From contig CM043964.1 in the NCBI GenBank assembly GCA_014529385.2, positions 2,587,497 through 2,651,496 of the forward strand: a DNA stretch of 64,000 nucleotides, written 5' to 3'. Of the stretch, positions 44,732 through 56,002 are shown one piece after another. Source of the stretch: Adiantum capillus-veneris (lineage: Eukaryota > Streptophyta > Polypodiopsida > Polypodiales > Pteridaceae). Made by a program: the position numbers and the translations under genes. Position 1 is the stretch's first letter, and every line of letters starts with the position of its first letter. The notes under the pieces were generated by a model. It made no database searches. It was not told where the DNA came from and worked only from the letters and a program-made list of their open reading frames with translations.

Positions 44732-46009
44732 ACTATGAATGAAGCATTAACCGTAGTGTGTGTACAAGGAAGGGATGACTTCAAACACTCCCAACACAAA
44801 TAGCATATAGATTACCAAACAATCACTCAAGGATTAGCCAAGATCACATCAAGCACTCTCACACACATATAAAACATTTCTCTTAATTAACATAAGTAAG
44901 AGGAGGAGAGGTTACTAGCATGAAACAATTTGCACTCTAGGATGTGCAAGAATAGAGTGAATGAATGAGCTTATGGGCTCATGGTGAGTGATACAAAGGC
45001 TCAATGGGGCTGAGGGAGGCTTGAAATTACAAAGGGGAAGGCCTCTTTATATAGGAAAGGGAGTGATTAGGAGTGAGGTTAAGATCCAAGTGTAATTTGT
45101 ACAAATGAAGCTTGATTAGGGACATTCAACCAATGAAGAAGCTCCTTCCAAGTGATTTGTTGACCAATTAGCTCCATCATCACTTGTGTTGTCTTCACTC
45201 CTTCCTCCATAGCTTGAGTCCAAGAGCTTCCTTATTTTAAAATGTAAAGAATCTACATAAAATCAATACATATCTAGTAATAATAGGAAGGGGTTGAATG
45301 AGAACTTATGAATTACAACAAGATTAAGCATGACTTGAGAGGTGATTAGAAGAGGAACTTTGATGGGTTTTTGAGCTTGAGAGAGAGGAGGAAGGAGAGG
45401 AGGGTGAGAAGACTAATGGCTGATTTTAGAGAAGGTCTCAATGTGGAAAAGGAAGGGTGTGTGTGTGTAAAGGTAGGGGGGTGGTCTCCACCACAGTTGA
45501 AAAAACTGGCATCCACCATTTTGGCCATATCTCCTAGACCGTAGATGCAAAAATTATAAAAAAAATATGGCCAGAATCTCCAGCTCATCAGCTACAACTT
45601 TGATGAAGACAACTTTTCTTGGATCGGAGTGGAAGTATTTTTTAAAAATTCAGCAAAATCATGTGTATGGTTTCTTCCTTTACCAAGTCTTCCACTTGGG
45701 TCCCATTTGTTTGAATCATCATATGGCTCCAAAGCCATAATGATATGAGCCACTCATGACCCTTGAATCATGGGTGCATGGCTCCACAACCACATCATAT
45801 CTTTTCTTTTCACATTTACATATTTTCCCTTCCCTTTACCACTAGGTTCTCCCTCTACCTTTCACCTCCGGTGAACTAGTCAAGAAAAAATCAAATTTTT
45901 TTTAATTTTTCCAAGAGGTTGGTCTCACTCTTTCTTTTATTGTAAACCTCTAGAAGCAAGGAAAACCAACAAAATATGATAAACAAAAATTTGTGATAGG
46001 CTCGGATCA
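44556..46009 (-). repeat. Tat array LTR2 (inner)
   Basis: 1,454 bp. The left half carries the bases of LTR4 ('cggcctctac', 'gttactagcatgaaac', 'tatgggctc'); the right half carries those of LTR1 ('ggatcggagt', 'gaggttggtctcactctttc'). It is thus a chimera of the two outer LTRs. GA tract 44673-44729. Confidence 0.92.
45046..45053 (-). promoter_or_regulatory. TATA box in Tat LTR2
   Basis: Minus-strand TATATAAA; this LTR faces unit 1's ORF1 on its left and could drive unit 1. Confidence 0.6.
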
Positions 46010-46045
46010 TAGCCCCCCCAAACCTGGCTAGGGGTATTTATGCCT

Positions 46046-48250
46046 CTAGCCTACTTTCTTTGATCTTGAGCTGACGTTATCCTGATGTGATAAGGCTTCT
46101 TTAGAATAGTGGTTGATGGCTTCTTCACGATCCAATTGCAGCCTCTCTAGATCCATGATCCTTTGATGTACTTTCTCCTTTTGAGAGCCTACCTGGCTAC
46201 CCAATATTCGAAGACTTGTTAACTTCACTTCAATGGGCAAAAGCGCCTCCTTTCCATAAACCAAATGAAAGGGTGTGTACCCTAATGTGGTTTTGAAGGA
46301 GGTTCTATAGGCCCATAGAGCTCCATTCAGGTGTTTGTCCCAATCTTGGCGCCTGGCATGTACCTGTTTAGTGAGAATTTTGCAAATGATTCCATTTACT
46401 TTTTGCACCAAACCATTGCACTGAGGGTAGTAAGGAGTAGAGTGTTGATGCTGAATATTTAGCTTCTTCATGAGTTCTACCAAGTCTGCTCTAAACCCTG
46501 GTCCTCTATCAGATAGTATCTCAAGAGGGGTGCCAAACCGGCAACAGATGTGGTCAAAGATGAACTGACTCACATCCTTAGCAGTAATTCTATTGGTCGG
46601 CATAGCCTCAGCCCATCTAGTCATGTAGTCTACTCCCATGATGATGTACTCTTTACCTGACTGAGTGCGTGGTAGAGGCCCTATGGCATCAATTCCCCAC
46701 TTCTCAAAGGGCCCATATACCTTTATTGGGTTCTGAGGTTCAGCTATGAGACGTCGTGGTCCTGCTTTCTGACATTCATCACATGTTTGACACCAGTATT
46801 TGACATCACGATGAAGACTTGGCCAAGTAAACCCAGCTTGTAGAACCTTTCTACTAGTGACGTCGTGTGCAAAGTGTCCTCCGCACATATCATCGTGACA
46901 AGCTTTTAAAATCTCTTCAATTTCACTCTTCAAAGGAACTCTCCTAAGTACACCATCCTTACCAAGACAATACAAGTCATCATTTACTATGCGATACCTG
47001 GTAGCCTTCCTAGCTAACCATCGCCTTTCCCCTGCATTCAAGTGTTTAGGAGCCTCTCCTTGCTCCAGAATGTGCATAATATCTTCCAAGTCCTCCTTGC
47101 CTTGCTGAAGTGGAAGTTTGATGGCCACTGCTCCCACTATTGACTCATTTAACTTTGATGATGCTAGGTGGTCTGCATCCTTGTTCTGGTCTCTTGGCAC
47201 ATGATGTACTTGTGCCTCCCTAAATCTCCTCATAAGAGCTTTTGCTTCTCTCATTTTAGTAGAGAGAGGGGCATTTTTGCAAGCCCATGTACCTTGCATT
47301 TGCCTTACCAAAAGCATGGAGTCACCAAAAGCGTTTAATCTCTTAATTGAATTATCGAGGCACCAACAAAGGCCATGAATTAGAGCATGATATTCTGCTT
47401 CATTGTTGGAGTGGACATCTTCTAGAGTGATCCCTTCACCATGGATCCTCTCTCCCAATGGGGATAAGACCACGATGCCTGCAGCTGCCTTATCCTTGGT
47501 TCTCTTGTATGCTCCATCAAAGTAGAGGCTATAAGCATTGACCAAAACCTCTAAAGCTGGAGGTGGTGGAAGTTCCTTTCTCTTCAAATGGAAAACTTTT
47601 TCATAGCACTTGTTTGTTAAAATGTCGGCTAAGCATGCTCGAGTTGTTCTTTCAACCTGTATTGTATAATCAAACTCTTGAAGTCGCACCACCCACTTTG
47701 CTATTTTGTCAGAGATTTCCATATGTTGTAGTGCATAGGGAAACATATCCTCCATAGTGATAATTACAAACCTCTTCGGCAGCAAGTATGGCCGAAATTT
47801 GGTTACCGCAAACATGAGAGCTAACACTAGCTGTTCCATCAGGGTGTAGGCCTTCTCTGTGTTTTCCATGAGGCGGCTAGCAAAATACACAGGCCTCATA
47901 AAGGAGGTTTTTGGATCTTTTTGTAGGAGGGCAGCACCAATGGCTTCTTCTCCCACACTAGGGTTTACAAAGAATGTTTCTTCCCAACAAGGTTGGAGGA
48001 TTATAGGGAGTGACCCTAACATTTTTTTAATCTCTCTAAAATGCCCTTCACTTTCTTCACTCCAAACAAGCGTCTCTTGGCGAGTCAGCTGTTGTAGAGG
48101 AAATATCACTTGGGAGAGTAAGTGTATGAATCTACTCAAATATCTTAGCTTTTGCAAGAAGGAGATTAATTGTTTGATGGAAGCTGGGGAAGGTAGATTT
48201 AGCAATGTTTCTATCTTTTCAGGATCTACCTCGATTCCATCAATGGACAC
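46046..48250 (-). pseudogene. Tat unit 2: RT end, dual RNase H, integrase (734 codons)
   Basis: Residues numbered from the first in-frame Met. 1-70: RT thumb. About 85-210: Ty3-type RNase H, degenerate. About 238-365: a second, archaeal-type RNase H with Asp245 (Phe-Asp-Gly-Ala), Glu286 (Asn-Glu-Ala-Glu-Tyr), Asp310 and Asp360, all catalytic positions kept. 452-493: integrase zinc finger His452, His459, Cys490, Cys493. Integrase core Asp521, Asp581 and, where Glu is expected in the Asn-Gly-Leu-Val-(Glu) motif, Gln616. Two RNase H domains in a row mark the Tat lineage. The frame is open, but the real polyprotein would have to cross a frameshift near 48337-48341 upstream, and the integrase change should abolish strand transfer. 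Confidence 0.9.
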
Positions 48251-48537
48251 TATATGCCCTAATAGTGTAACCTTGCTTTCCCCGATGTGACATTTGTCCT
48301 TGTTTAGTTTTCCACCCAGCTTAGCTAAACGAGTAAATCTTCATCAATCTTGCCGAGATGCATACTTTTGGAGCTGTAAATACAAAAGTCATCTATGAAA
48401 ACCCTTATGGACTTACCAAAGTAAGGTTGGAAGACCATGTTCATGAATCGTTGAAAGGTGGCTCGAGCGTTGGTGAGACCAAAAGGCATGACTCGAAATG
48501 CAAAACATCCCCATGGTGTGATGAAAGTAGTCTTTTT

Positions 48538-50979
48538 CTAGTCCTCCTCTGCAATGCGTATTTGAAAGTAGCCAGAGTAGCCATCACACACTGTGTATCT
48601 CTCATGGCCTGCTACTTCATTTAGAATCTCATCTTGAAATGGGAGAGGGAAGTGGTCCCTCTTTGTTGCAGCATTTAGTGGCTTGTAATCCACGCACACT
48701 CGCCATTTACCATTCTTCTTTGGCCTCACCACTACTGGGGAGACCCATTCTGAATCTTCTACTGGGTATATGAATCCTGCTTCTAAGAGTCTCTTCACCT
48801 CAGACAACAGTGCATTTTGTTGCACAACTCCTAATCTTCTTAGTTTTTGTACTACTGGCTTGCTCCCTTCTTTTAGATGGATATGATGCTTCACTGCAGT
48901 GACACCTGTAATGTGAGTGTAATCAGAAATAAACAATGATGCATGCTTCTTGAGAACATTTACATAACCCTCCTTTTCTTCTTCCTTTATATCCTTGGAT
49001 AACATCTCCTCTAGGCTGGCATCCCACACATTCTCCATTTGGATCCTTGGGTTGTCTTCTGATGAGGTAGTTTCCTTTATGGTGACGCCCATGACTTCGA
49101 GAGTGCTATCACTCTCTTCACTTGAACTCTCTTCCTCGTCCATGGATGAGGAGCATCCACTTGAGCTCCACTCATCAGCTGACGTCTCTAGTTCAAGGTT
49201 CTCTTGTCGCCCATTCTTTAGGTTATAAACCACCTTCCGCCGACTATGGCCACCCATGCGAGGCCTCAACTCCAAGTCTCCTGTTGCCCAATCTTGCCTA
49301 GCTCCTATACCCATGAGCCAAGGTCGTCCTAAAATAAGGGGGTATCCTTCTCCCTTTACTGGCATCACATAAGCATCAACCTCTGTAGTGATTCCAAAAA
49401 CAGAAACTCTCAAAGCTTTCACTACACCCACACAAGTGACAGAGACATTATTGGCCATTTTTGCCCTAAAGTTTGATGATTCCATTACCTCTAAACCCAA
49501 TTGATGCATTAGCTTTTCTGTCATGACACAAACCTCTGCTCCACTGTCAATGTAAGTTTTTGGAATCCGTTGTCCCTTGATTTCAGCCTCCACCAAAGGC
49601 ACTATATCCTTGAGACCATATGCTTTGATTACACTTACTAGCTTACTTCGCTTTGCCCTCGTGCTCACCATTTTTGACCATTGTCGTCGAAGCTTTGGAG
49701 AGATATGAAGTAGTTGTGGCCAAGTAATCTTTGGTCCTTGAGAACTCACATCAGCTGTCAAGTCATAAGGTTGTGTCCGAGATCCCATAGGGAAATCAGA
49801 GATGTCAATTTGAGACCTAATACGGGTCTTTCTCTTCTTGGCTTCATCTTTAGTTTCCCGAGATGTACTTGCTTCATTGCTTGCATCCTTGCTTGTTTCT
49901 TTACCTACTTCATCTTGGACACGCACACGTTTGATAGGCATTGTAGCCACTTCATCTATCTTCATCTTCCCTTTAGCTATTTCTTCCTGGTTGCTTCTGC
50001 CCTTGAGAACCTCCTTCATCCTTATGATGCTCACATTTGGTTGAGTAGCAGGGGCTTGAGCTTGAGCACGAGGTGGCTGCAAAATTTGAGGTTGCGGTTG
50101 CTCTTGTGCTTGAGCTCTAGCACGGGGTGGACCTACTTGTTGTCGAGGACCTCTGACAGGGTAGTCATATCTTCTGGGATGAGGGCAATTATACATGCCG
50201 TGGCCAATTTCCCCACAATTGTAACACAACATTTCCCTTGCTTGACGTCGCATTGGTGGCCGATTCCCACCATTTCCCTCAATATACCTTCTTGCACCCT
50301 GCACAAGATTTACTCTCAACCCCTCTAGCGGGTTTGTGAGATTGTTTATTTGTTGGAGCATATCTTCTTGTTGACCTCTATTGAGGTCTGGTGCATTAGG
50401 CACATTTGGAGGTATGTGAGAAGCTTCCATAGTTGTGATATTTCCTCCCAAAGCTAGCTGACCAGCTTGGGCTTGATAGAGAATCTTTCTATTCTTTTCC
50501 CTAGCAATTCTTAAGGCATCTTCAAAAGCATTTGGAAATTTTCTCTTTACCTTCTCCCTTAGCAAGGGGTACAAACCTGAGATAAATCGATCCTTTTGGA
50601 GGCAATTGGGAGCTCGCTCACCAGGGTTTAGTGAGTCTGACCATTGGCCCCAAAGTTTCAAAAAACCTTCCTCATAGGTTGCATACCCATGAGGGTCAAC
50701 TTGATGAAGGGACAGAAGCCGTTGCCATAGTTCTTCTGCCGAATTGGCTCGTTGAAATCTTCGTAGGAAAGCCACCTTCAATCCCTCCCAATCAATTCTT
50801 TGGGTTGGATCTAGAGCCTGGAACCATATCCTAGCTTCTTCTTTGAGCACCAAAGGAAAAGCTCTCAATTTCAATGCTTCGTCATCCCTCCCGGAGACAA
50901 GGAAAGCCATCTCCAAGTTATCCAAAAAATCCACAGCATTTTCCCCACTACGCCCAAAAAATTTTGGGAAAGCCATCAT
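48538..50979 (-). pseudogene. Tat unit 2: gag, protease, start of RT (about 813 codons)
   Basis: The frame is open from about 51030, but the first ATG is 50979 (Met-Met-Ala-Phe-Pro-Lys). Counting from the upstream TTG at 51003: gag domain about 20-150 (Trp-Phe-Gln-Ala-Leu, Phe-Leu-Arg-Arg-Phe), zinc knuckle CYNCGEIGHGMYNC at 260-273, Gln/Pro/Ala-rich linker about 285-325, protease Ile-Asp-Ser-Gly-Ala with Asp486, an acidic Ser/Glu stretch about 620-650, then RT from about 735 to the Asp-Gly-Tyr-Ser-Gly-Tyr motif. TAG at 48538-48540 replaces the Gln expected in 'EED.EKT' just before the core RT motifs. The RT active site (Phe-Ile-Asp-Asp) lies in the same frame after the stop (near 48390), followed by the one-base loss. 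Confidence 0.9.
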
Positions 50980-50999
50980 AAAAGTGGGTTGCCTTCCTC

Positions 51000-51212
51000 T
51001 CAATACAGCACAAAGATGAAAACGTCTAGGCCCAAATCATATCTTATTAAGGGTAGAATAAATGGATTGATAGATGCATTAATCTCAGCTAGACGACGAG
51101 GGCTTAGTAAGTCCCTTATGATGTTTTGGAACCTAAGCTTTGTGCTAGCTATTATATGCACAGTTTGACTAGCAAGAGGTTGGAAAGATCCATATAAATC
51201 CCTATGATTCAT
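51000..51212 (-). CDS. Tat unit 2 small ORF b (70 aa), unknown
   Basis: Not recognised. It resembles small ORF a: both begin Met-Asn, have Phe-Gln twice, an Arg-Leu-x-Glu-Ile, then Pro-x-Ile-x-Pro-x-Ile-x-Tyr and end Asp-Val-x-Ile-Phe-x-Leu. The C-terminal 20 residues are hydrophobic, but no clear signal peptide is seen. It ends 20 nt before the gag ATG, and its TGA overlaps the open gag frame (-1 relative). Intact in all three units. It could be half of a duplicated structural domain of an older longer ORF. Confidence 0.5.
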   Translation of the reverse strand: MNHRDLYGSFQPLASQTVHIIASTKLRFQNIIRDLLSPRRLAEINASINPFILPLIRYDLGLDVFIFVLY

Positions 51213-51221
51213 GGAGTATGC

Positions 51222-51431
51222 TTAAAGCAAGATGAAGATGTGAACATCAAAAGATACATTATACTCCAAAATAGGAAATATTATAGGGTCAGGGGAGAAC
51301 AATATCTCTCTCAACCTCTCATCTCCAAAATAGAAGACCAATCTTTGTTGGAAAAAAATCTTTCTATCAATGTGCACATTCACCCTAATATTCTGAACTG
51401 ATTGAAAGTTGTAGAAAATGGGATTATTCAT
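51222..51431 (-). CDS. Tat unit 2 small ORF a (69 aa), unknown
   Basis: Not recognised. Related to small ORF b, which starts 9 nt after it ends. Rich in Phe, Ile and Asn. It lies 33 nt after ORF1. Position between the primer site and gag is where Tat and Ogre-type elements are known to carry extra ORFs, but I cannot match this sequence to those. Confidence 0.5.
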   Translation of the reverse strand: MNNPIFYNFQSVQNIRVNVHIDRKIFFQQRLVFYFGDERLREILFSPDPIIFPILEYNVSFDVHIFILL

Positions 51432-51464
51432 TGGTGCATTAATTACAAACTTCCATGAAGCACT

Positions 51465-51968
51465 TCATTGAAGTTGAGCTCTCTTGGATCCCACCATTTG
51501 AGAGATGCGAAGAATTTGCTCACCAGTGATTAGCCTAGCTTTGGTGTGACCATCTTCAGCTTTGTAGAGTTCATAGGGCTCGATGGCTACCCTCTCAACC
51601 ACCTTGAGCCTTCTTGCTAGTAGTAGTTGGAGTGCATCACCATATGTAGCCTCTTGCCAATACCGCACCCCATTGATGTGTAGCTCCCCCTCCAAAAACT
51701 TGTTAATACCCGAGTTTGAGAGTGCTTTCACCACCTGAAGTCGAGGCTTCAAAGGAAGTGTCTTCACACTAGCCACAAAGCACTCAACACAATTTTTTGA
51801 CCTAGGGACTTGATGACTACAAGATTTTCCTTGAAGCAAAGAAGGGTGTGTGTAGTTAACTCTCTTTACCCGCATACGTGCCATTTGTCGATAAAGACGC
51901 TTCTTTTCTCGAGCTTCTTGGGGAGACCATAGTGGAAGTCTTGGAGAATTTGATGGATCTTCCTTCAT
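51465..51968 (-). CDS. Tat unit 2 ORF1 (167 aa), unknown
   Basis: Basic protein that starts right after the primer site (ATG 51968; primer site ends at 51996). It has an Arg/Lys-rich N-terminus (Arg-Glu-Lys-Lys-Arg-Leu-Tyr-Arg, Arg-Met-Arg-Val-Lys-Arg), a Cys/His cluster about 50-65 (Cys-Ser-His...Cys-Val-Glu-Cys) and a C-terminal part with Gly-Val-Arg-Tyr-Trp and Tyr-Glu-Leu-Tyr-Lys. No family recognised. The ORF is identical in the three units and no stop has entered it, in contrast with pol. An RNA-binding role would be a guess from the charge and the Cys/His cluster. Confidence 0.55.
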   Translation of the reverse strand: MKEDPSNSPRLPLWSPQEAREKKRLYRQMARMRVKRVNYTHPSLLQGKSCSHQVPRSKNCVECFVASVKTLPLKPRLQVVKALSNSGINKFLEGELHINGVRYWQEATYGDALQLLLARRLKVVERVAIEPYELYKAEDGHTKARLITGEQILRISQMVGSKRAQLQ

Positions 51969-51995
51969 AGGATTGATAGAGCGCTGCTTGAGAAC

Positions 51996-52013
51996 TCCTC
52001 AGTGGGGGCACCA
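51996..52013 (-). other. Primer binding site, Tat unit 2
   Basis: Same sequence and spacing as unit 1. Confidence 0.7.
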
Positions 52014-52018
52014 ATTTA

Positions 52019-52133
52019 TGACGAAGGAAATTTGGAATGGCGGCCTCTACACCAAAACAAACTCCATTGCGCCACAAGGGAAATGAGATGAGGGCACCAC
52101 CTAGTCTTGGAAGCGTGGACTAGGACCGCTACA

Positions 52134-52195
<62 letters not shown>

Positions 52196-53474
52196 ACTAT
52201 GAATGAAGCATTAACCGTAGTGTGTGTACAAGGAAGGGATGACTTCAAACACTCCCAACACAAATAGCATATAGATTACCAAACAATCACTCAAGGATTA
52301 GCCAAGATCACATCAAGCACTCTCACACACATATAAAACATTTCTCTTAATTAACATAAGTAAGAGGAGGAGAGGTTACTAGCATGAAACAATTTGCACT
52401 CTAGGATGTGCAAGAATAGAGTGAATGAATGAGCTTATGGGCTCATGGTGAGTGATACAAAGGCTCAATGGGGCTGAGGGAGGCTTGAAATTACAAAGGG
52501 GAAGGCCTCTTTATATAGGAAAGGGAGTGATTAGGAGTGAGGTTAAGATCCAAGTGTAATTTGTACAAATGAAGCTTGATTAGGGACATTCAACCAATGA
52601 AGAAGCTCCTTCCAAGTGATTTGTTGACCAATTAGCTCCATCATCACTTGTGTTGTCTTCACTCCTTCCTCCATAGCTTGAGTCCAAGAGCTTCCTTATT
52701 TTAAAATGTAAAGAATCTACATAAAATCAATACATATCTAGTAATAATAGGAAGGGGTTGAATGAGAACTTATGAATTACAACAAGATTAAGCATGACTT
52801 GAGAGGTGATTAGAAGAGGAACTTTGATGGGTTTTTGAGCTTGAGAGAGAGGAGGAAGGAGAGGAGGGTGAGAAGACTAATGGCTGATTTTAGAGAAGGT
52901 CTCAATGTGGAAAAGGAAGGGTGTGTGTGTGTAAAGGTAGGGGGGGTGGTCTCCACCACAGTTGAAAAAACTGGCATCCACCATTTTGGCCATATCTCCT
53001 AGACCGTAGATGCAAAAATTATAAAAAAAATATGGCCAGAATCTCCAGCTCATCAGCTACAACTTTGATGAAGACAACTTTTCTTGGATCGGAGTGGAAG
53101 TATTTTTTAAAAATTCAGCAAAATCATGTGTATGGTTTCTTCCTTTACCAAGTCTTCCACTTGGGTCCCATTTGTTTGAATCATCATATGGCTCCAAAGC
53201 CATAATGATATGAGCCACTCATGACCCTTGAATCATGGGTGCATGGCTCCACAACCACATCATATCTTTTCTTTTCACATTTACATATTTTCCCTTCCCT
53301 TTACCACTAGGTTCTCCCTCTACCTTTCACCTCCGGTGAACTAGTCAAGAAAAAATCAAATTTTTTTTAATTTTTCCAAGAGGTTGGTCTCACTCTTTCT
53401 TTTATTGTAAACCTCTAGAAGCAAGGAAAACCAACAAAATATGATAAACAAAAATTTGTGATAGGCTCGGATCA
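52019..53474 (-). repeat. Tat array LTR3 (inner)
   Basis: 1,456 bp with the same chimeric pattern as LTR2 (left as LTR4, right as LTR1). GA tract 52137-52192. Confidence 0.92.
52510..52517 (-). promoter_or_regulatory. TATA box in Tat LTR3
   Basis: Minus-strand TATATAAA; would drive unit 2. Confidence 0.6.
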
Positions 53475-53510
53475 TAGCCCCCCCAAACCTGGCTAGGGGT
53501 ATTTATGCCT

Positions 53511-55715
53511 CTAGCCTACTTTCTTTGATCTTGAGCTGACGTTATCCTGATGTGATAAGGCTTCTTTAGAATAGTGGTTGATGGCTTCTTCACGATCCAA
53601 TTGCAGCCTCTCTAGATCCATGATCCTTTGATGTACTTTCTCCTTTTGAGAGCCTACCTGGCTACCCAATATTCGAAGACTTGTTAACTTCACTTCAATG
53701 GGCAAAAGCGCCTCCTTTCCATAAACCAAATGAAAGGGTGTGTACCCTAATGTGGTTTTGAAGGAGGTTCTATAGGCCCATAGAGCTCCATTCAGGTGTT
53801 TGTCCCAATCTTGGCGCCTGGCATGTACCTGTTTAGTGAGAATTTTGCAAATGATTCCATTTACTTTTTGCACCAAACCATTGCACTGAGGGTAGTAAGG
53901 AGTAGAGTGTTGATGCTGAATATTTAGCTTCTTCATGAGTTCTACCAAGTCTGCTCTAAACCCTGGTCCTCTATCAGATAGTATCTCAAGAGGGGTGCCA
54001 AACCGGCAACAGATGTGGTCAAAGATGAACTGACTCACATCCTTAGCAGTAATTCTATTGGTCGGCATAGCCTCAGCCCATCTAGTCATGTAGTCTACTC
54101 CCATGATGATGTACTCTTTACCTGACTGAGTGCGTGGTAGAGGCCCTATGGCATCAATTCCCCACTTCTCAAAGGGCCCATATACCTTTATTGGGTTCTG
54201 AGGTTCAGCTATGAGACGTCGTGGTCCTGCTTTCTGACATTCATCACATGTTTGACACCAGTATTTGACATCACGATGAAGACTTGGCCAAGTAAACCCA
54301 GCTTGTAGAACCTTTCTACTAGTGACGTCGTGTGCAAAGTGTCCTCCGCACATATCATCGTGACAAGCTTTTAAAATCTCTTCAATTTCACTCTTCAAAG
54401 GAACTCTCCTAAGTACACCATCCTTACCAAGACAATACAAGTCATCATTTACTATGCGATACCTGGTAGCCTTCCTAGCTAACCATCGCCTTTCCCCTGC
54501 ATTCAAGTGTTTAGGAGCCTCTCCTTGCTCCAGAATGTGCATAATATCTTCCAAGTCCTCCTTGCCTTGCTGAAGTGGAAGTTTGATGGCCACTGCTCCC
54601 ACTATTGACTCATTTAACTTTGATGATGCTAGGTGGTCTGCATCCTTGTTCTGGTCTCTTGGCACATGATGTACTTGTGCCTCCCTAAATCTCCTCATAA
54701 GAGCTTTTGCTTCTCTCATTTTAGTAGAGAGAGGGGCATTTTTGCAAGCCCATGTACCTTGCATTTGCCTTACCAAAAGCATGGAGTCACCAAAAGCGTT
54801 TAATCTCTTAATTGAATTATCGAGGCACCAACAAAGGCCATGAATTAGAGCATGATATTCTGCTTCATTGTTGGAGTGGACATCTTCTAGAGTGATCCCT
54901 TCACCATGGATCCTCTCTCCCAATGGGGATAAGACCACGATGCCTGCAGCTGCCTTATCCTTGGTTCTCTTGTATGCTCCATCAAAGTAGAGGCTATAAG
55001 CATTGACCAAAACCTCTAAAGCTGGAGGTGGTGGAAGTTCCTTTCTCTTCAAATGGAAAACTTTTTCATAGCACTTGTTTGTTAAAATGTCGGCTAAGCA
55101 TGCTCGAGTTGTTCTTTCAACCTGTATTGTATAATCAAACTCTTGAAGTCGCACCACCCACTTTGCTATTTTGTCAGAGATTTCCATATGTTGTAGTGCA
55201 TAGGGAAACATATCCTCCATAGTGATAATTACAAACCTCTTCGGCAGCAAGTATGGCCGAAATTTGGTTACCGCAAACATGAGAGCTAACACTAGCTGTT
55301 CCATCAGGGTGTAGGCCTTCTCTGTGTTTTCCATGAGGCGGCTAGCAAAATACACAGGCCTCATAAAGGAGGTTTTTGGATCTTTTTGTAGGAGGGCAGC
55401 ACCAATGGCTTCTTCTCCCACACTAGGGTTTACAAAGAATGTTTCTTCCCAACAAGGTTGGAGGATTATAGGGAGTGACCCTAACATTTTTTTAATCTCT
55501 CTAAAATGCCCTTCACTTTCTTCACTCCAAACAAGCGTCTCTTGGCGAGTCAGCTGTTGTAGAGGAAATATCACTTGGGAGAGTAAGTGTATGAATCTAC
55601 TCAAATATCTTAGCTTTTGCAAGAAGGAGATTAATTGTTTGATGGAAGCTGGGGAAGGTAGATTTAGCAATGTTTCTATCTTTTCAGGATCTACCTCGAT
55701 TCCATCAATGGACAC
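53511..55715 (-). pseudogene. Tat unit 3: RT end, dual RNase H, integrase (734 codons)
   Basis: Translation identical to unit 2, including the integrase Gln (codon 53868-53870) and the upstream frameshift (near 55802-55806). Confidence 0.9.
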
Positions 55716-56002
55716 TATATGCCCTAATAGTGTAACCTTGCTTTCCCCGATGTGACATTTGTCCTTGTTTAGTTTTCCACCCAGCTTAGCTAAACGAGTA
55801 AATCTTCATCAATCTTGCCGAGATGCATACTTTTGGAGCTGTAAATACAAAAGTCATCTATGAAAACCCTTATGGACTTACCAAAGTAAGGTTGGAAGAC
55901 CATGTTCATGAATCGTTGAAAGGTGGCTCGAGCGTTGGTGAGACCAAAAGGCATGACTCGAAATGCAAAACATCCCCATGGTGTGATGAAAGTAGTCTTT
56001 TT

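Noticed and set aside
48538-48540. Programmed readthrough of the RT TAG in the Tat element
   Set aside because: The stop is in the middle of RT, not at a gag/pol border, and is followed by a frameshift about 200 nt on; decay is simpler.
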